A stretch of DNA of 64,000 bases, from contig NC_090319.1 of assembly GCF_040869045.1 (NCBI RefSeq), positions 263,206,897 through 263,270,896 on the forward strand, written 5' to 3'. How positions within the stretch are numbered: the first letter of the stretch is position 1; every line of letters starts with the position of its first letter. This DNA comes from Eurosta solidaginis. Its lineage: Eukaryota > Arthropoda > Insecta > Diptera > Tephritidae. This document shows positions 47,497 through 59,279 of this stretch, one piece after another. Position numbers and translations under genes: made by a program. The notes beneath the pieces were generated by a model. It searched no databases. It was not told the origin of the DNA and saw nothing but the letters and a program-made list of their open reading frames with translations.

Positions 47497-49129
47497 CCAT
47501 GTACACCAAATAACAGCAGGAATGGAAGTAGAAGACCTGTTTGTAAATAAAGGAAGGAATAGTTGGAAAAATATGAAACTTTCAAGCTACTTAACATATG
47601 AATCTTCTAGCTAAAGTTTTATCAATTCGAAAACTGCTTATCTCAATCACTAAATCCGTCCTAATAAGTTCATATATTTGAGTAGCTCGTCGGCTTATCT
47701 TCTTTTAGATCTGGAATGCTCTAGAAAACTTCATTATGCTCCATAGTCGACGGAAGACTGCGTAAAATATTGTGTTCAGATCCGTGTCGCATGCACCCTA
47801 ATTGCTCAGTGCCCGGTGAGTATCGCAACTAAACGGAAATACACCTATTATTTATTTTAAGAATGACTGGAAATAATTTTTCGTCGTATGATGGCATGGC
47901 TATTGTTGCCATTACTTTTTGTATCCAGTAACACTTTACATGCCTCCTGGAAAGCTCAAATCTCCGACTAAAATAAAATAGCGTCCGGAAGAGACATAGA
48001 TATAGACATGCGTGAAAGATGAGAACAGTGCAATTTTTGATTCTGATTTTGATCTCCACATATCTCCAATCCTTATTTGTAGCTAAAACGATCAAGTAGC
48101 TTGCATCGGAGATTGTCACTGGACATATTTTTGTTGTGATATAACTAACTCAAGCAGCTTTCTTGGTAAAGAAGTCGATCAGATGCATATTCCTTTACAC
48201 GTTAAACGCTGCTAAGCAATGATGTAATCGCACCACAAGCAGACACTTAAACTTTCCCTTGCATGTTATATATGAAGCAGCACTCGTCTGTACTCCACCA
48301 CACCACAGATCCGTATTAGAGAATCGGTGGACCAAACATCCTGTAAATGTAAGTTCTGGCAATAGACCTAACTTCTAGTCTATCACTGGTTCGTGTTTAG
48401 CCTCCAGTTCAGTTTAAGCGTCCGAAGCACTCCTAGATATTTGACTCGACCAGAAAGAATGAGTCCTCTACAATTAAAAGAAGATAGCTGACAGTTATTT
48501 CGGCCTCGTGGTATAGTGCATTAGTTCTGTATTCGAGAAATTAATGCTGAGTTCTGCGGTCTATACGCAACTACTCAATGTTCACAGTAATACCTGCATG
48601 ATTCCATCAACCGTACAGAAACAAAGCGCGATATTATTAGTCAGGGACGCATAAATGTAGCCATGGACAAGGATTTAATGGTCCGCTCTAACATGAATAT
48701 TTGTACCAGAAGAAGAGAACGAAAAGGGAAAGAGCTATTGTACTACATAACTCCTATCCATTTTACGGAGCTAGACATTATGAGAAGCAGCCATGTAAGT
48801 CGGAAATGCCGTTGCAGCAAGGAACAGTAGGTGTTCGATGTAGGCAGCATTGCTGCTAGATGGTGGCCTATTTATTAGGTGGACCTACATTTTTATTCCA
48901 ACTCGATAACGGCACTTTCCAAGCAAAGTTGGGTACTACTAAAAGTTTAGTGGTAGAGGAATTAAAAATTTCGTGCACTGTGCCCAAATATGAACGCTTA
49001 TGACAGCTCTTGTGAATAAAAACCTAAGTCTCTCCGGTACATATAACCAGCTGCCGTGGGGTTTTTCTTTCGTGACCTGTTTCAGGGCCTTTAGGGACTA
49101 GGCTGGAAATCTAATGGATGACCTAGTGG
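47497..49129. other. No recognised feature
   Basis: No gene supported. The frame 47829-48119 minus has no family signature. The last few hundred bases may be decayed LINE continuing into the next entry, but I could not align it. Confidence 0.4.
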
Positions 49130-49760
49130 AGATTGATATTGTTCTTTGCGGTAACTAGTTTTGGATGCTTAACGTGTAGGACAGAGCTGGAAAGGCTCCG
49201 GCCATCTTGTACTACTATCAAGGGACAATTGGAAGACTTTGGGAGCTGTCACCAAGGGTAGCACATTGGATGTATAATATGGTAGTAAACATTATTCTCT
49301 CCTACGAAGCTGTGGTCAACGGTAAACACATTTTCCATGGTCAAAAGGATGGGAGCGGTGCAGCGATTGTTGATGGTTGGAATAAGTTTGGTTCTTTGCA
49401 CAACATCTACACTGGCACTAAAGAGTATGCTGAATCTGTACGCGGTTGCCATTGTGGGAAAATGGCTGGAGCTAGGACGGCAATAAGACTGCGAGACACG
49501 CAACATAAGTTTGTTAATTACAGGCACTCCAGAATTCTAGTTGGGTTTGATTTAATCCCTTGCAGTGCATACCACTTTGCGGCAGCTTCGGCTTTTGTAA
49601 GAGAGGAATAAATATGGGGTGGGAGTATGGTGAACAGGTTGATGGGTGGATCCAGGCTGGACGGAAGAATTGCGGTCAAGTATTATGCCAGGACCCCGGT
49701 ATCAGCCGTGAGTTTAGAATGTCCCACAATGTATTATAGGTGGCAATCACAACTATTAAT
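49130..49760 (+). pseudogene. LINE fragment, LOA/R1-like (end of RT into RNase H linker)
   Basis: Plus-strand frame from about 49180 gives YYYQGTIGRLWELSPRVAHW then MYNMVVNIILSYEAVV, the pattern in which a GKRWGLSP block is followed by WMYTAVVRPILTYG-like residues at the end of the reverse transcriptase of LOA/R1-type LINEs. Further down, RTAIRLRDTQHKF and NYRHSRIL match the linker before RNase H (RLR, GHS-IL pattern). Frameshifts surround it and no catalytic motif survives. Confidence 0.65.
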
Positions 49761-50168
49761 AGTAAGGGAGTTTCATACATATTTACTTAGATAAGAAGTC
49801 AGGTGGTTATCGAAGTGCTAAGGCGCCAACGGGAATTCCAGGGCTGGCACTGACAGCTAACCTCAATTGGCTTTTAACAATTTTTTGGTAATAATTATCC
49901 TGCTGCCAAGACATAAGGATATCCTGGCTACGGTCACGTAAATCTGCTCGCCCGTACATACACTTTCGAACTAAATGTGAGCGCCAGTAAAGACTTGGGA
50001 CTCCGATGGGCACAAGATCTCTCGTTCTGACGGGACCTTTTGCGGCGTGTTGGGGCCTTTCTGACCTTTTGTCGACTCAAAGGTCTCGGCGAAGCTAGAG
50101 GGGTTCACAAAAGCTCATATATCCTTGACTATAAGAGTGTTACCAGAGCACTTCCCAATGATAGTTCA
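49761..50168. other. No recognised feature
   Basis: Flank of the LTR retrotransposon. Ends with the TGCG target site at 50169-50172. Confidence 0.4.
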
Positions 50169-50172
50169 TGCG

Positions 50173-50383
50173 AAATAAATTTGTATATATATTTTTATAC
50201 ATATTTGTTTATAAAAACTATTCTTTTCAAGAATATTTCTTTGAATGAAAATTTTTGATACATAAAATGAAAATCTAAAATCATTTTTTCAATGAATATT
50301 AGAAAACATTTCTCGTACAAAGTTATTTAATGTTTATAGGAGCAATTAACTAAAGTACAATTAAAATTAATTATAATATAACT
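50173..50383 (-). repeat. 3' LTR of the gypsy element
   Basis: 211 bp, similar along its whole length to 59280-59487 with scattered differences and small indels (for example ATATATATTTTTATACATATTTG versus a shorter form). The divergence shows that the insertion is not recent. Confidence 0.92.
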
Positions 50384-50395
50384 TCCCCCTCATTT
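50384..50395 (-). promoter_or_regulatory. Polypurine tract next to the 3' LTR
   Basis: Minus-strand AATGAGGGGGA abuts the 3' LTR start AGTTATA. It is the plus-strand DNA priming site in LTR retrotransposon replication. Its position and purine run are seen directly. Confidence 0.85.
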
Positions 50396-50493
50396 AAATT
50401 AAAATACACCTGATTTTATCAACTATTAAATAATATGTTTATAATACAACAATTAATAATAATAAATTTGAAATTCATAAATTCAAAAATTAA

Positions 50494-50698
50494 TTAATCT
50501 TTATCTATTCCTTTGATATTAAGAATGCCTTCAAATTTCAATTTCCTTTTTATATTCGAAGGGTGAATGTTATCTAATTTGTGAAATTTATATTTGGATT
50601 CTTGTTTATGTCTAATTGATTTATAATTTTTAATAAATCCTTGTTTCCTCCTTTCAACGTAATTTTATCATTTTTTATTTATTTTTCAATATAATTTT
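50494..50698 (-). pseudogene. Integrase C-terminus of the gypsy element, 3' of copy E
   Basis: Minus-strand frame continues the pol gene after copy E: KQGFIKNYKSIRHKQESKYK then FHKLDNIHPSNIKRKL, ending GIDKD and TAA at 50494-50496. The basic C-terminal domain is typical of this group. No env frame follows; about 110 bp of non-coding sequence leads to the polypurine tract. Confidence 0.75.
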
Positions 50699-52884
50699 TA
50701 TACTCAGTTGAGCAGAGCTCACAGAGTATATTAAGTTTGGTTGGATAACGGTTGGTTGTACATATATAAAGGAATCGAGATAGATATAGACTTCCATATA
50801 TCAAAATAATCAGGATCGAAAAAAAATTTGATTGAGCTATGTCCGTCCGTCCGTCCGTCCGTTAACCCGATAACTTGAGTAAATTTTGAGGTATCTTGAT
50901 GAAATTTGGTATGCGGGTTCCCGGGCACTCATCTCAGATCGCTATTTAAAATGAACGATATCGGACTATAACCACGCCCACTTTTTCGATATCGAAAATT
51001 TCGAAAGACCGAAAAATTGCGATAATTCATTACAAAAGAGAGATAAAGCGACGAAACTTGGTAGATGAGTTGAACTTATGACGCGGGATAGAAAATTAGT
51101 AAAACTTTGGACAATGGGCGTGGCACCGCCCCTTTTAAAAGAAGGTAATTTAAAACTTTTGCAAGCTGTAATTTGGCAGTCGTTGAAGATATCATGATGA
51201 AATTTGGCAGGAACATTACACCTATTACTATATGTACGCTTAATAAAAATTAGCAAAATCGGAGAAGGACCACGCCAACTTTTAAAAAAAATTTTTTTTT
51301 AAAGTAAAATTTTAACAAAAAATTTAATATCTTTACAGTATATAAGTAAATTATGTCAACATTCAACTCCAGTAATGATATAGTGCAACAAAATACAAAA
51401 ATAAAAGAAAATTTCAAAATGGGCGTGGCTCCGCCCTTTTTCATTTAATTTGTCTAGGATACTTTTAACGCCATAAGTCGAACAAAAATTAACCAATCCT
51501 TTTGAAATTTGGTAGGGGCATAGATTTTATGACGATAACTCTTTTCTGTGAAAATCGGCGAAATTGGTTTGATGCCACGCCCAGTTTTTATACACATTCG
51601 TCCGTCTGTCCTTCCGCATGGCGTTAACACGATAACTTGAGCAAAAATCGACATATCTTTAATGAATTTAGTTCACGTGCTTACTTGAACTCACTTTATC
51701 TTGGTATGAAAAATGAACGAAATCCGACCATGACCACGCCCACTTTTTCGATATCGAAAATTACGAAAAATGAAAAAAATGCCATAATTCTATACCAAAA
51801 ACGTAAAAAGGGATGAAACATGGTAAGGTAATTGGATTGCTTTATTGAAGCGAAATATAACTTTAGAAAAAACTTTATAAAATGGTTGTGACACCTACCA
51901 TACTAAGTAGAAGAAAATGAAAAAGTTCTGCAGGGCGAAATAAAAAGCCCTTAAAATCTTGGCAGGTATAAAATATATAAATAAATTAGCGGTATCCAAC
52001 AGATGATGTTCTGGGTCACCCTGGTCCACATTTTGGTCGATATCTGGAAAACGCCTTCACATATACAACTACCACCGCTCCCTTTTAAAACTCTCAGTAA
52101 TACCTTTAATTTGATACCCATATCGTACAAACTTATTCTAGAGTCACACCTGGTCCACCTTTATGGCGATATCTCGAAAAGGCGTCCACCTATAGAACTA
52201 AGGCCTACTCCCTTTTAAAATACTCATTAACTTCTTTCGTTTGATACCCATATTGCACAAACGAATTCTAGAGTCACCCTGGCCCACCTTTATGGCGATA
52301 TCTCGAAACGGCGTCCACCTATGGAACTGAGGATTACTCCCTTTTAAAATACTCATTAACACCTTTCTTTTGATACCCATATCGTACAAACAAATTCTAG
52401 AGTCACCCCTGTCCCACCTTTATGACGATATCTCGAAACGGAGTCCACCTATGGAACTAAGGATTACTCCCTTTTAAAATACTCATTAACACCTTTCTTT
52501 TGATACCCATATTGTACAAACAAATTCTAGAGTCACCCCTGGTCCACCTTTATGGCGATATTTCGAAAATGCGACCACCTATACAACAACCACCACTCCC
52601 TTTTAAAACCCTCATTAATACCTTTATGTTGATACCCATATCGTACAAACAAATTCTAGAGTCATCCCTGATCCACCTTTATGGTGATATCCCTAAATGG
52701 CGTCCACCTATAGAACTATGGCCCACTTCCTCATAAAATACTCTTTAATGCCTTTCATTTATACACATTCCAGGGTTTCCCTCGGTTCATTTTCCTACAT
52801 GTTTATTTTCCCTTATGTTGTCACCATAGTTCTCAACTGAGTATGTAATGTTCGGGTACACCCGAACTTAACCTTCCTTACTTG
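50699..52884 (-). mobile_element. Repeat family copy E (2.19 kb), inserted in the gypsy integrase
   Basis: It starts TATACTCAG at 50699 and ends CTTACTTG at 52884. It has a five-unit TCCG tract (50842-50861) and only about six array units (about 52035-52750). Some words are intermediate between the two subfamilies. The insertion splits an integrase codon series at 52885/50698 with no visible target duplication: the left flank is CAATATAATTTT, the right flank TTTTTGTTTTT. Confidence 0.9.
50842..50861. repeat. (TCCG)5 microsatellite inside copy E
   Basis: Five perfect tetramers between TATG and TTAAC. Confidence 0.92.
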
Positions 52885-53617
52885 TTTTTGTTTTTAATTG
52901 TATTGTTATTTTATTACATTTTCCAGTTTCAACATTTATTGGCTTTTCTTTTATTATAGAGTGAAAACTATTGTTATAAAATTCAAATTTACTTATTTTA
53001 TCTTTAATATTAAGAGCATTATGTTCAATGGACGTCATTCTTATTTTCTCCGAAATCGTACTATGTAAACTCTCTATATCGGCATTACCTGTATGGTTAT
53101 TTGATGTAACTAAATGTAACTCAATATTTTCATTCATTAAATAATTTTTTATATTAATACTTTTGAATTCATTACCACAAATTAATTTCTGAAATTGTCC
53201 ACCTTGAGATTTATAAAGTCTTAATTTTTCTATTATAGTTTGATTATTCCTATCTTCTAAATAATACGCTATTGCAAATTTAGAAAATCTATCAATAAAT
53301 GTTAAAAAATTTGATTTAGAATTTGTATAAATATCCATATGTACAATTTGTTTAATATCAGTTGGTGTTTCCGTTAATTTGAATGTGTTCTTAATTGTAT
53401 TCCGATCGTATTTCGCCCTACTAAAAACAGAACAATTATTCATATATTTATGCACCAAAACTTCCAAATTTGACGTATAACTTAGTTTTTTAGGTCCCAC
53501 AGAATTTTCGACTACTCCTGTATGTCCTGTCTCATTTTTATGATAACTATGTATGTCTTTGTAAGAATCCTTTTCTGCTTCAATTAAAAATTTAATATTA
53601 TTATCACGTTTGTACAT
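52885..53617 (-). pseudogene. Gypsy element integrase, main part
   Basis: Integrase inserts the cDNA into the genome. Visible parts: the end of an HHCC-type zinc region (KNETGHTGVVE, NNCSVF), the catalytic core with VHMDIYTNSKSNFLTFIDRF (first Asp), ICGNEFKSINIKNYL at the second site, where the usual SDNG-EF is altered to CGNEF, and NADIESLHSTISEKIR (the catalytic Glu). Loss of the second Asp means this copy is dead at the protein level. The frame is cut by copy E at 52885. Confidence 0.88.
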
Positions 53618-54826
53618 TTCAATAATCTATTTTTCAAAACATTATATTTACTATTACCTAATTCACAAAATATTCCAATTTTACCTTTATCAATATTTCT
53701 TCGTAATATATTTTCAAAATTATTTTCTAAGTCCCAATAATTTAGAAAAATATTTGTTTTATTATGTTTAATTTATTTTTCTTTTTGTTTATCATCTGTC
53801 AACATTATTTGCACTTGAAATCTATTTACTACAGTATCTAATATTTTTATAAAAATGTTACCATTATCTTCTTTAGAATTAATTGTCTCTAAATCGTTAT
53901 TTACATTATTAAATAATGATTCTCTAGAAATCGACAACACATTGATTTCATTTGTATTTGTATCTGTTCTACTAATTTTCTTTACCTTGAATATAATTAA
54001 GTGTTATATTAAATTCACCTAACTTTATTAGCCATTTAAAAAGTCTTGGATTCATAGCTTTGCCTTGATATTTTAAGAAAAGCCATCGTAAATGATCTGA
54101 TAAAATTTAAAATTTTGTACTATAAAGGTATGGTCTAAAATAAGTTGTTGCCCAAACAATTGCTGAAAGTTCTTTTTCTGTAACTGAATAATTTTTTTCA
54201 TGACCATTTAATGTTCTACTGGCATAACATATAAGATGTTGATTCTGTTTTAAAACAGCACCTATTGCATTAGCACTTGCATCAGTAATAAGTTGAAAAG
54301 ATTTATTAAAATTTGCGTACTTAAGTACTGGTTCTTCCGTTAGTAATTTTTTTAACTTTTCAAAAGCATTAATATAACTGTAATCGTTTAAATTTAGCTT
54401 CATGTCCTTTTTTAAAGCCTTTACTAACGGATAATCTACCTTTGAATGATCTTTAATAAATTTTCGATAATATCTTGTTATACTTAAAAATGATTTAATT
54501 TGTTTAACTGTTTTTGGCAATTCAAGCTTTAAAATTTGATCTATTTTAGCGGGATTTGGCTTAACTCCTTCTGATGTTAAGACATGTCCTAAGTACAATG
54601 TTTCTTTTGCAAAGAATTTAAATTTATTGATTTGAATTCGAAGATTTGCTTCCTTTAATTTTTGGAAAACTTTTTTTATATCATTTATATGTTCTTGGAA
54701 ACTGGTTGAAAAAAAAACAAGTATATCATCTAAATATACAACACAAATTTTATTTATCAAATCCTTCAGAACAAAATTAATAAGCCTTTGAAATATTGCA
54801 GGAGCATTCTTTAAACCGAATGACAT
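53618..54826 (-). pseudogene. Gypsy element reverse transcriptase (C-terminal half) and RNase H
   Basis: The frame begins at FGLKNAPAIFQRLIN (54826 onward), then VVYLDDILVF with the catalytic YLDD box, NKFKFFAKETLYLGHVLTSE and KIDQILKLELPKTVKQIKSF, the thumb region. RNase H follows with FQLITDASANAIGAVLKQ (first Asp), HEKNYSVTEKELSAIVWA (Glu), then a stop at about 54107 and SDHLRWL (third Asp) in the same frame. Further downstream the reading is broken by a frameshift near 53990. The N-terminal half of RT (palm with the first Asp) is missing: a deletion joins the protease tail region directly to FGLKNAP. Confidence 0.9.
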
Positions 54827-55133
54827 ACGGACAACTTAGGGTTTATCTACTGTTGTTCGAATTTCATGTTCAATTAAATTCGTATTAGTTAAAAGTTGTC
54901 TTTCTATATAAACTAATTCTTTAAATAATGTCAAAATATATTCAAGAACTTTTTTATCTACATTACAAACTTCTAATTGGTGAATTTCATTATACAAATA
55001 TGGACAGGATTGTGAAAATGTATTATGTTAATATTTATAGTAACCGTCTCATTTTTCATATCTATTATTGCTTTCATTGGTTTTAAAATATTTTGTCCTA
55101 CTATTGCATCAAATTTTTTTTCTTTAAAATCGG

Positions 55134-55361
55134 TCAATTTCCACGACACTGTTCCTTTTTCATTAAACTCTTTTGGAACTCAGTAATAATTTCATATCTA
55201 ATAATAGTTGAACTATTAATAGAAGAAAAACAAATACTTTTCTTAAGCAGAACTCTCTTGTAGTCAGGTAATCTTTCTTTATTTAAAAGTGATGTTGTTG
55301 AACCTGTATCTATGAACGCTCTTGATTTATTATTGTTTATTGTTAATGCTATTATTGGCAA
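55134..55361 (-). pseudogene. Gypsy element aspartic protease
   Basis: Minus-strand frame MPIIALTINNNKSRAFIDTG then STTSLLNKE contains the catalytic DTG of retroviral-type aspartic proteases in its usual context (ALIDTGS). The frame breaks near 55134 and continues in another frame to FDAIVGQNILKPM, the second conserved part of the domain. It lies between the Asn-rich gag tail and RT as expected. Confidence 0.85.
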
Positions 55362-55529
55362 TGATTTTCTGAGGCTGTTAAAAAAAATTTTCGTCTGAAT
55401 GTTTTGGTAATACTTGTTTTGAATGATTAATTTGCAAATGATCTATTTCCATATCGTTATTATTATCATTATTCAAATTAGTATTTATATCTGTTTCTAA
55501 ATTGATTAGTATTTTGATATTTATTAAAA

Positions 55530-56002
55530 TTGGAATTATAATTGGAATTACAATTAGAATAATTATTTTTATTATTTCTAAAATTATTTCTATTATTATA
55601 ATTTTGTCTATTTCTATTTTCTAAATAATTGGGAGGATTTTGTCTTGAATATCCCTGAAATGGTTAATTCGAACTATTTACGTCAACTAAAGTTGCAGTT
55701 GGACAATGATTAAAATTATTAAAATCATAATATGATCTTTTATTAAAGGATACCGAATTATTTTTAAATGTATAACTCATTTTATTTTCATGATTTTTAT
55801 TAAACCCTCGGTTTCAAGAAAGTTAAAGGCATCTCTTAAATTATACAAATTATTGTTTACAATTATAGATGCTAAGCTTAAATCTATATTATTTAAAAAT
55901 GTTTTTAATATGATTTTTTCTATGTTCTGAGGACTAAATTCAACCGGTTTTTCTCGTCAAATTCGTATTTCTCATTAAATTTACACAAAATTTCACACAA
56001 TT
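55530..56002 (-). pseudogene. Gypsy element gag, C-terminal part
   Basis: Minus-strand reading from the foldback downstream gives CEILCKFNEKYEFDEK, then after a one-base frameshift NIEKIILKTFLNNIDLSLAS and LRDAFNFLETEGL, followed by an Asn/Tyr-rich tail with many NNR and NYN repeats. This matches the 17.6/297 type, whose Gag lacks a clear CCHC knuckle. A TAA near 55660 interrupts it. Confidence 0.75.
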
Positions 56003-56004
56003 TT

Positions 56005-56773
56005 TGTTGTTATATCGGCCTGCAGATTTGTAAGATCGCGGGTCAGAATCGAGCTCAAGGCCTAACAATAATTTTTTTTTTATCATTATTATTGTTATGA
56101 TAAATTTTTTCTTAATTGAAAAAATTTTTAAATTAGAATAGAAGAAAGAAAAAATTTAGACAACTGCCAAAGCTCGTTGTATAGATCCATTTCGGGAACT
56201 GCTAAATTCCTTCATCGGCAACGTTTAGGCGCCGCTGCTATAACCATTCAGCCATCACAGCGGTGTTTTGTTTGTCTTCATTAATCCTACTTCTATTCTG
56301 GTTCGTGCAAATTGATATTCACAACACTGCGACAGCTGTTGCAGAATTGATGTGAGAATTGGACTTGTTTTGATGGCAATGCTGCCATAGTGTCATATTT
56401 TATTGACACTTTTTTCCCCGTGCTCTAGGATGTATTAACAATTTTTGTTCTTATATCGGCCTACTGATTTGTAAGATCTCGGGTTCGAATATCAATTGGC
56501 ACGAACCAGAATAGAAGTAGGATTAATGAAGACAAACAAAAAACCGCTGTGATGGCTGAATGGTTATTGTAGCGGCGCCTAAACGTTGCCGATGAAGGAA
56601 TTTAGCAGTTCCCGAAATGGATCTATACAACGAGCTTTGGCAGTTGTCTAAATTTTTTCTTTCTTCTATTCTAATTTAAAAATTTTTTCAATTAAGAAAA
56701 AAATGTATCATAACAATAATAATGATAAAAAAAAATTATTGTTAGGCCTTGAGCTCGATTCGAACCCGCGATC
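56005..56773. mobile_element. Foldback element with 288-bp arms and tRNA-promoter-like motifs
   Basis: Arms 56034-56321 and 56487-56773 are near-perfect inverted repeats separated by a 165-bp loop. The insertion into gag is flanked by AAAATTTCACACA (from 55987) and AAAATCTCACACA (from 56774), a degraded target duplication of about 15 bp. The arms carry TGGCTGAATGG (56553-56563 plus; 56244-56254 minus), matching the tRNA A box, and GGGTTCGAAT (56481-56490 plus; 56758-56767 minus), matching the B box, but A and B lie in opposite orientations in each arm, so no tRNA can fold. It may derive from two head-to-head SINE-like units. No protein is encoded. Confidence 0.8.
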
Positions 56774-56790
56774 AAAATCTCACACATTTT

Positions 56791-57016
56791 ATTAAAATAA
56801 TTTTGTATCCCGCAATTTTTAATAGAAAATGCTTGTTGATAAAGAATTGCTCTTTAAGACTCTTTATATCCGAAATTTTTAACTAAAACTTTTTTAGTAG
56901 CTTCCCAAAATGGGTTGGGCCCTAAAATCCTAATTGTATTAAGAGTTAAGCCTTGACTTTTTTTTAGAATTACTCTATAGTAAATATAATCTTGGATTTG
57001 CTGTTCGGTATTGCTT
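56791..57016 (-). pseudogene. Gypsy element gag, middle part
   Basis: Minus-strand codons ISNTEQQIQDYIYYRVILKK, GLTLNTIRILGPNPFWEATK, VLVKNFGYKES then a stop, and AILYQQAFSIKNCGIQNYF. It matches the capsid-like part of 17.6/297 Gag (QAL-like helices, KxxL-NF pattern). Bounded by two insertions. Confidence 0.75.
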
Positions 57017-58907
57017 ATACACTCAAAAAAAATTTCCTAAAACTGAGAGAAAACAGGTATGATTTTGCGCCATTGAAAATTTCTCCTCAATCAAGGTAAG
57101 TAATTTTCTTAAAAAAGAAGATATTTTTTTCCAAGGTTTCATGAAAGTTATCTAAGGAAAGAAAAAATGTGTTAATAAATTAAGGAAATAACTGTATACA
57201 ATTTATGAAAATATTTTCCTTAAAATTAATAATAAATTGGTTAAAACTAGGAAAAAAGTATTTGTTTTATTGAAAAGCATTTTTTCAAAAGGAATAGGGA
57301 TTATCGTAAGAAAGAGAAGAGAATTTCTTATAATGACGTTCCATTATTGCGCTCATACTGAGAGTGGCGCTGACACATAAATTCGGAACATGTCGCAATG
57401 GCGCCAGTGATGCCAATAACACTGTTTACGTGTATTTTTTATTTTTATGCACAACTTTGATTGGATAACGAATGGGTTTTACAGGTATAAAGAAATCGAG
57501 ATAGATATAGACTTCCATATATAAAAATCAATGTGTCAAATTTCAGTGTAGTCTCATAAAACGTCAGTACAAAAAATTGCATCAGGAAGTGTTCTATGCC
57601 AAGACATTATTAAAAAATCTTTTCATGCGATTGCATTAAGACATTGCGATGATACCAACATAATGTTGGCCTCACGATATCAGCGCATGAAAATTGACGC
57701 CAATACTTACCTCTAAAAGTTTGCAGCAGATGCCACATTGTTACAAATTTAAATTAAGATATTTTTTTATTATTTTTGGTTATTTACCTACGACCGGAAA
57801 ATGGCTCATTCGTACTGCATGCGCTGCTCCAGCTCTACTACGTCGCAGTATGCACGTGGCAACAAGCAATAACATTCGTTCCTGGTACTTGCACCTGCTA
57901 TCATACAAGTTTTCATGACTTTTGCTCAAAACAGCTAAAGTTGTTCATTTGCAACCAAATAATTTTTTGGTTTTGTTACCTATAATGACTTATCTAAATC
58001 AAACATTTTGGAAAAAATAGCCAAACTGGAAAACGCGTCAAAAATGTATTTGGCTCTTATTGCTTGTTGAATCAGATGTACTGCTAAAGGGCTTGTTAAT
58101 GGTGACTTAACCTTAATCATATGAAACAGCTGATCGAACCAACTTTATGGAAATCAACGAAATCGATTAATGGTGACATACCATACCATGCCTTAACCAT
58201 ACCATAGCCTACGAATTGGTTTTTGGTTTTCTGCCATATCCATAATCACCTGATTGCCATTTTTGTGTTATTGAACATTTTTTTGTTTGCTTGTATTTGG
58301 TTTTTCGAAATTAAAATTATATTTTTCGTGAAAAAGCGGAAAATAAAATATTTATGTATCTCAAGAGATATTTGCAAAAAACGCGAAATGAGGCGTCGTT
58401 TAAGCTGTTTAAGGTTGTGGCACCATTAATCGATCGCATTGAAGACGATTAAGGCGATGTCTAATAAAACTTTTGTCGCACGTTGCGTGACATTTAATTT
58501 TTGACAGCTAAGATAAATGCTGGTAATTATACGCAACATGTATCATAAATGATATTTTTGAAGAAAAATCCACGCAAGTGGGCGAAATGCGCTCGTGCTT
58601 TTATTACTCGCATATGCGTTTGCGCCTAAATTTTGTATGAAGAGATAAGCGCTCAAATCTCTTAATGCGAAATTTAAGCGCAAACGCATATGCGTAAAAA
58701 AACACGACCAAAGTTCGTTAACATATTTAGAAAGGGTGGCGGCATTATATTTCGGTTTTCAGAAACAAAGATAAATCTCTCCTCAAATTCATGACAGGTT
58801 TTATAAATAAATAGAAAAATTTTACTCAATTCATAGAATATTCAATCTATAGACATTTTTTTAGGAAGTGATTTCCTCATTTTAGGTAAGTGCTTTTTTC
58901 TGAGTGT
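57017..58907. mobile_element. 1.9-kb TIR element inserted in gypsy gag
   Basis: The left end is ACACTCAAAAAAAATTTCC at 57017; the right end, read in reverse complement from 58907, is ACACTCAGAAAAAAGCAC. The two share ACACTCA and an A run. Inside, a long imperfect hairpin spans about 58603-58700 (CGCATATGCGTTTGCGC against GCGCAAACGCATATGCG). No transposase is recognised; frames 57694-57918 and 58223-58429 have no signature. A TSD was not established. It is a non-autonomous DNA element of unknown superfamily; the gag reading resumes on both sides. Confidence 0.7.
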
Positions 58908-59027
58908 AGATATCACTGATTAAACTTCCTTAATAAATGAAGTTAATGCATAATTACCGTCGCCTCTGAGTTCTTTAATGTGCTGAGCATCCTTGAGTAT
59001 ACCTTGAAAAGGTAAATGTAAGGCCAT
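58908..59027 (-). pseudogene. Gypsy element gag, N-terminal part
   Basis: Minus-strand ATG at 59027 gives MALHLPFQGILKDAQHIKEL then NYALTSFIKEV, a recognisable Gag start of this group. A TAA follows shortly, then the TIR element. A leader of about 250 bp separates it from the primer-binding site. Confidence 0.75.
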
Positions 59028-59262
59028 TTTTATATTTTTGAGTACGATTGGATTGTAGATCGATTTCTTTTGCAATGGCTTTTGTTAGATGGGTGTAGTA
59101 TATTGAATTTTTTTTGTCCTCCTAGTCTGCTTTTAGGCTTTAAATTTTGCTATACAGCTTTCTTGTTGATTGTAGCTATAAAATTTGTAATCTGCTTTTG
59201 GGCGTTTTTATATCGCTTTTTTCAATCGGTTTTTAAAAAAACGGCTTTTGTTGATTTAGGTC

Positions 59263-59279
59263 GACTTGTAGACTGCGCC
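59263..59279 (-). promoter_or_regulatory. Primer-binding site, tRNA-Ser type
   Basis: Minus-strand GGCGCAGTCTACAAG directly follows the 5' LTR, whose last base supplies the T of TGGCGCAGTC. Members of the 17.6/297/tom group prime from tRNA-Ser with this sequence. Confidence 0.85.

Noticed and set aside
56481..56767. A tRNA gene or intact tRNA-derived SINE
   Set aside because: A-box- and B-box-like motifs are in opposite orientations within each arm and no cloverleaf can be drawn.
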